DNA of 64,000 nucleotides from Gloeocapsopsis dulcis (GTDB lineage Bacteria; Cyanobacteriota; Cyanobacteriia; Cyanobacteriales; Chroococcidiopsidaceae): NCBI RefSeq assembly GCF_032163395.1, contig NZ_CP119970.1, positions 1 to 64,000 of the forward strand, read 5' to 3'. Shown piece by piece: positions 60,779 to 64,000 of this stretch (position 1 is its first letter; each line of letters starts with the position of its first letter). The notes under the pieces were generated by a model. It saw only the letters and a program-made list of their open reading frames with translations, ran no database searches and was not told where the DNA came from. The position numbers and the translations under genes were made by a program.

Positions 60779-63453
60779 GAAATTGTTCCCTGTACAGAAA
60801 AAGGTTCTCCTGGTATTACACCTAATCTATTAAGAGAAGTTTCAAAGTAATTTGCATCGAACAAATTTCTCAAATTGATAGCAGCGCGGAATCGCTCTCG
60901 TTTATAGAAAATGGCTGCATCAGTGCGAAGATAGCTCGGTAACTCAAAAGTATTGGCTAAATCTCCCTGCCTTTCTCCTACAAAGAACAAACCTAAACCA
61001 AATCCCAATCCTTGTAATGTACCCTGTTGAATTTCATAGGTAGTCCATAGATTTAGAGCATTTCTAGGAGTATTATTTAATCGGTTTCCCGCATTAAGAG
61101 GGTCTTCTGTGACTTTCGCATCTATATAAGAATAACCTGCGATCATGTTCCATCCCGGCAAGATTTCGCCCCTAAAATTTAACTCAATACCTCGGCTATT
61201 CTGTTCCCCTGTTTGAATGGAGAAAGTTGGGTTAATTGGATCACTCGTCAAAATATTGGATCGAGTCAGGTCATAAAAAGCAAGCGTTGCAAAAAGTCTA
61301 TCATTGATATCAGCTTTGACTCCAATTTCATACTGCGTACCACGCTCTGGTTGAAATATACTACCATCAAATGAGGTTCCAATAGCGGGATTAAATGAGC
61401 GACTGTAGCTGGCATACAGTGATATTGGTTCAATTAACTGATAAACTAAACCAAATCTCGGACTGAATGCCTCCCCAGATTGATTTCTTTGAGTATTAGC
61501 TATAAAATTTTCTTGCGTTTGTTCAAAGGCATCGAAGCGCAAACCTAAAAGTAACTTCAAGTTATTTGTCAGAGAAACCATATCTTGGACATAAATGCCA
61601 AGACTATTTGTTTGAGTTCTTTGATCCAGGCTAAAAACAACTGGTCCTAGTGGCTGACCATATACAGGATTAAACAGGTCAATTGGTGCGGCTGATCTTT
61701 GGGTAACTAGTAACGGTTGGTCAAGCCTATCAAGATCAAATCCCAACAACAACTGATGCTCAATTGAACCAGTAGAAAACCTGCCCGTGATATTTGTTGT
61801 GAAATTATAGTTGTCATAGGGTATTTCACTGAAATCTGCTGTGCGCTCTAGAGTGCGATTATCAGGTAACAAACTAGACGGTCTATTAAACCCTATATCT
61901 TCTCCCCGATAAAACCCATATCGAAAAGCATTAAGTAGTGACCAGTTATCACTAAAACTATGCTCTAGTCTATATCCGATTCTGCCGACTTGAATATTGT
62001 TACTACCCTCGTTGAAGTTCCGATTGCGTGGTATATCACCATTTGGATTGGGTAATACAGTGCCGATGGCTGGTAAGCCAAAGCCTATATATCTGTCAGC
62101 TTCAAAGTCTGAAAAATCTCCTTCAAAAATCAACTTTGTGTTGTCGCTAATTATCCAATTGATGACAGATGCAATTGACAGGGTTCTGATTTCAGAAAAA
62201 TCAGTAAAAGTACCTCGATCTTGGTAAGAAGCATTTAATCTGTACAATAGAGTTCTAGAGTCATTCAAAGGGCCTGATATATCCAAAGCAGCACGATAAA
62301 AATCATAGTTGCCGATGCTTAATCCAGCAGAGTAGTAGGGATTACGAAGTGGTTGCTTTGTGATAATATTAATTGTCCCACCCGGAGTTGCTCCACCAAA
62401 GAGGACAGAAGCGGGACCCAGTAGGACTTCTATTCTTTCAACGTTTGAAAGGTCTAAACCACTGCTGGCAAAATTATCTCTCAAACCATTTCTGAGGAAA
62501 TTACCTGAAAATTCACTGATTCTAAAACCTCGAATATTAAACTCACTTCTAGTACTGCCAGCAGAATTGGTTGCTGAAGTAGTGCCAGTAGCATTTCTTA
62601 AAGCGTCTTCTAATCGAACTGCTTGCTGGTCTTTTATAACTTGTTGCGGTACTACCTGAATCGATTGAGGAATATCGCGCAACGGAGTATCAGTTCGAGT
62701 TGCCGTTGACACATTAGGTACACGATACCCTGTATCTTGCTGCTCTGCGGTCACTACTAACTCAATTAGCTCATCCTCTTGTTCTGATGATTCCTCTGGC
62801 GGGATTTCACCCATGGGCTGCTCAACCCCAGGCTGCACTGCAATTGCCGCAGGTTTCAAAGCAAAAATCAACCCTTCATCACCGTCAAAGAACTCAACAC
62901 TTGGCAATCCTGTTTCACCCGCCACCGTCACCCGAATAGTATTAGCATCAATGTTAGTAACCGTTATCTCAGTAATCCCCTCAACAGGGTTTTGAGAACG
63001 GAATGTGAACCCATCACCACTGGGTAAACGCAATTGAGCATTGGGAATGTCAGCGATAAAGTTATTCTCAGTACTGCGATTAGTGATTTGCAGTTGTTCT
63101 CCCTGAGTGGTTTGTAATATCACCTCCACACCTTGTTCAGTGGGATTAGCTTGTACCCCCGTCACCTGTATTACCTCAGAGGAAGCTGGCGACTGTACGA
63201 GTAATTCTGCACTCTGGGAAACCTGCGGAATCTGACTCAGCTGAAGAATCTTTCTGTTACTGGAAGCCAATACCGGAGATTTACTGCTTACAAACTCTTT
63301 ATCTGTAATTGCGATCGCGTCATGTAATGCAGATTTTTCGACTGTCGCAGTAGAAGATCCATCTTGAGTTTTTTCACTTCTAGCAGGAGTGCTAAGCAAC
63401 ACCACAACTACACCTGTCAGCAACAAACTTTGAAATAACTTATCTAACTTCAT
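60766..63453 (-). CDS. TonB-dependent siderophore receptor with AMIN domain
   Basis: An 895-residue outer-membrane protein. Signal peptide residues 1-26 (LLLTGVVVVLLSTPARS). AMIN-type domain about 90-200 (VIQVTGVQANPTEQGVEVIL, FIADIPNAQLRLPSGDGFTF), typical of cyanobacterial receptors and possibly binding cell-wall glycans. TonB-box-like acidic stretch and ELVVTAEQ near 230, plug domain about 250-360 (DIPQSIQVVPQQVIKDQQAV, STRSEFNIRGFRISEFSGNF, LGPASVLFGGATPGGTINII), then the 22-strand barrel ending in FSVQGTISWEF with terminal Phe. It imports ferric siderophores using TonB energy. A Fur-like site lies 60 bases upstream. The gene converges on the assembly line, suggesting its product is the ligand. 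Confidence 0.93.
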   Translation of the reverse strand: MKLDKLFQSLLLTGVVVVLLSTPARSEKTQDGSSTATVEKSALHDAIAITDKEFVSSKSPVLASSNRKILQLSQIPQVSQSAELLVQSPASSEVIQVTGVQANPTEQGVEVILQTTQGEQLQITNRSTENNFIADIPNAQLRLPSGDGFTFRSQNPVEGITEITVTNIDANTIRVTVAGETGLPSVEFFDGDEGLIFALKPAAIAVQPGVEQPMGEIPPEESSEQEDELIELVVTAEQQDTGYRVPNVSTATRTDTPLRDIPQSIQVVPQQVIKDQQAVRLEDALRNATGTTSATNSAGSTRSEFNIRGFRISEFSGNFLRNGLRDNFASSGLDLSNVERIEVLLGPASVLFGGATPGGTINIITKQPLRNPYYSAGLSIGNYDFYRAALDISGPLNDSRTLLYRLNASYQDRGTFTDFSEIRTLSIASVINWIISDNTKLIFEGDFSDFEADRYIGFGLPAIGTVLPNPNGDIPRNRNFNEGSNNIQVGRIGYRLEHSFSDNWSLLNAFRYGFYRGEDIGFNRPSSLLPDNRTLERTADFSEIPYDNYNFTTNITGRFSTGSIEHQLLLGFDLDRLDQPLLVTQRSAAPIDLFNPVYGQPLGPVVFSLDQRTQTNSLGIYVQDMVSLTNNLKLLLGLRFDAFEQTQENFIANTQRNQSGEAFSPRFGLVYQLIEPISLYASYSRSFNPAIGTSFDGSIFQPERGTQYEIGVKADINDRLFATLAFYDLTRSNILTSDPINPTFSIQTGEQNSRGIELNFRGEILPGWNMIAGYSYIDAKVTEDPLNAGNRLNNTPRNALNLWTTYEIQQGTLQGLGFGLGLFFVGERQGDLANTFELPSYLRTDAAIFYKRERFRAAINLRNLFDANYFETSLNRLGVIPGEPFSVQGTISWEF

Positions 63454-63512
63454 TTATCCATTCACACTCAATCACACTATTTGTCCGTGCCCAAAGACAC
63501 AATGAGTAGATT

Positions 63513-63527
63513 TGAAAACTATTGTCA
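63513..63527 (-). promoter_or_regulatory. Fur-box-like site
   Basis: TGAAAAC-T-ATTGTCA matches the 7-1-7 Fur consensus TGATAAT-n-ATTATCA at 11 of 14 positions. It lies 60 bases before the receptor start codon, where a Fur repressor would block transcription in iron-replete cells. Found by eye; such matches occur by chance in AT-rich DNA. Confidence 0.4.
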
Positions 63528-63900
63528 TTTAATTAGCGTTTAAATAGTACAACCAGGTGACATAAAACACAAGCCTATTAATAATTTCTTCTAATTAGTG
63601 TGCTACATAACAAACAGCAACTATTCTTAAACTAAGTATTCAGTTAATATAGGTTACAAATATTACAAGTATGGTTAAATCACTTCTATTATCAAGAATT
63701 ACAACCTCCAAATAGTGTATCCAACCATGAATTAGCGCAAAATACAGCTAAATTGATTTAGTCCTCCGCAAACAACGTAGAGATAACAAGTCTTGAAAAC
63801 AATCCTAATATTTTTTTGCCATCTATCAAAAGATATAAAGTTCTGTTATTAGATTAACTAATAGATGTCCAAAATAATAATAATAATATTAATGGCTTAA

Positions 63901-63950
63901 GCTGTTGCTAATGGTACTGATTTTCGTTATTGTAGGACAAGCTAAATAAA
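63901..63950 (+). repeat. Dispersed 50-bp repeat, copy 2
   Basis: It begins GCTGTTGCTAATGGTACTGA, then TTTTCGTTATTGT to GCTAAATAAAAA, and is about 80 percent identical to 36173-36222. The two copies bracket the biosynthetic and iron-uptake genes. Confidence 0.6.
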
Positions 63951-64000
63951 AATAGCTGTCAATAAATCAATCAAGACTACCTAAAAGATTGCTGTTATTA

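Larger units (their letters stand above)
63454..64000 (-). promoter_or_regulatory. Upstream region of the TonB receptor operon
   Basis: These 547 AT-rich bases contain no supported gene. They include the Fur-like site (63513-63527) and the second copy of the dispersed repeat (63901-63950). No ribosome site stronger than the weak one before ATG 63453 is seen. Confidence 0.5.

Overview
The window looks like a cyanobacterial chromosome segment: the highly iterated palindrome GCGATCGC is scattered through it, and the gene content (DUF29, BrnT/BrnA, AMIN-domain TonB receptor, FAAL-started NRPS/PKS, class I aldolase, many IS6/IS630/IS701/IS5 copies) is typical of large, IS-rich cyanobacterial genomes. 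No rRNA, tRNA or CRISPR array was seen. Identifications rest on motif recognition, not on database searches.

Region 1 (1-31.5 kb) is an accessory, IS-riddled zone. Small cargo genes sit between decayed insertion sequences: a DUF29 protein, a histidine phosphatase, an EF-hand protein, an Xre-type antitoxin/RES toxin pair (5.85-7.1 kb), a two-gene helicase operon (8.8-12.3 kb) lying between two inverted copies of the same IS6-type sequence, a BrnT/BrnA toxin-antitoxin pair (15.2-15.8 kb), an ECF sigma factor operon with YCII/DGPF, VOC and DUF1428 proteins (18.5-22.2 kb), and a PIN toxin gene cut in two by an IS5-type element (22.5-24.1 kb). Some nestings can be read to the base: an IS4/IS701-like element inside an IS5-type element inside an IS6-type element (12.5-15.1 kb), and a group II intron inside an IS6 transposase gene (26.9-29.5 kb). 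Removing the inserts restores the interrupted reading frames.

Region 2 (31.9-36 kb) returns to ordinary genes: class I fructose-bisphosphate aldolase, an acetylserotonin-type O-methyltransferase and a ParB-domain protein, followed by a 700-base intergenic region with a perfect 17-bp palindrome in front of the biosynthetic genes.

Region 3 (36.7-59.5 kb) is one co-directional hybrid NRPS/PKS cluster. Order: FAAL-ACP-C-A-PCP; KS-AT-KR-ACP; KS-AT-MT-(degenerate KR)-ACP; a four-gene ACP-linked extender cassette (3-hydroxyacyl dehydrogenase, free ACP, acyl-CoA dehydrogenase, FkbH-type glyceryl transferase); C-A-PCP. The binding-pocket residues suggest a basic amino acid (Lys/Orn-like) for the first A domain and beta-alanine for the second. 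The cassette has no stand-alone O-methyltransferase, so it fits hydroxymalonyl-ACP rather than methoxymalonyl-ACP. No thioesterase, reductase or terminal condensation domain is visible. The predicted scaffold is fatty acyl - basic amino acid - beta-hydroxy extension - alpha-(hydroxy or methoxy), probably beta-keto, extension - beta-alanine.

Region 4 (59.7-64 kb) is convergent: a TonB-dependent siderophore receptor with an AMIN domain, overlapping a periplasmic Fe-siderophore-binding lipoprotein, with a Fur-box-like sequence upstream. Its position next to the assembly line suggests, but does not prove, that the product is an amphiphilic metallophore.
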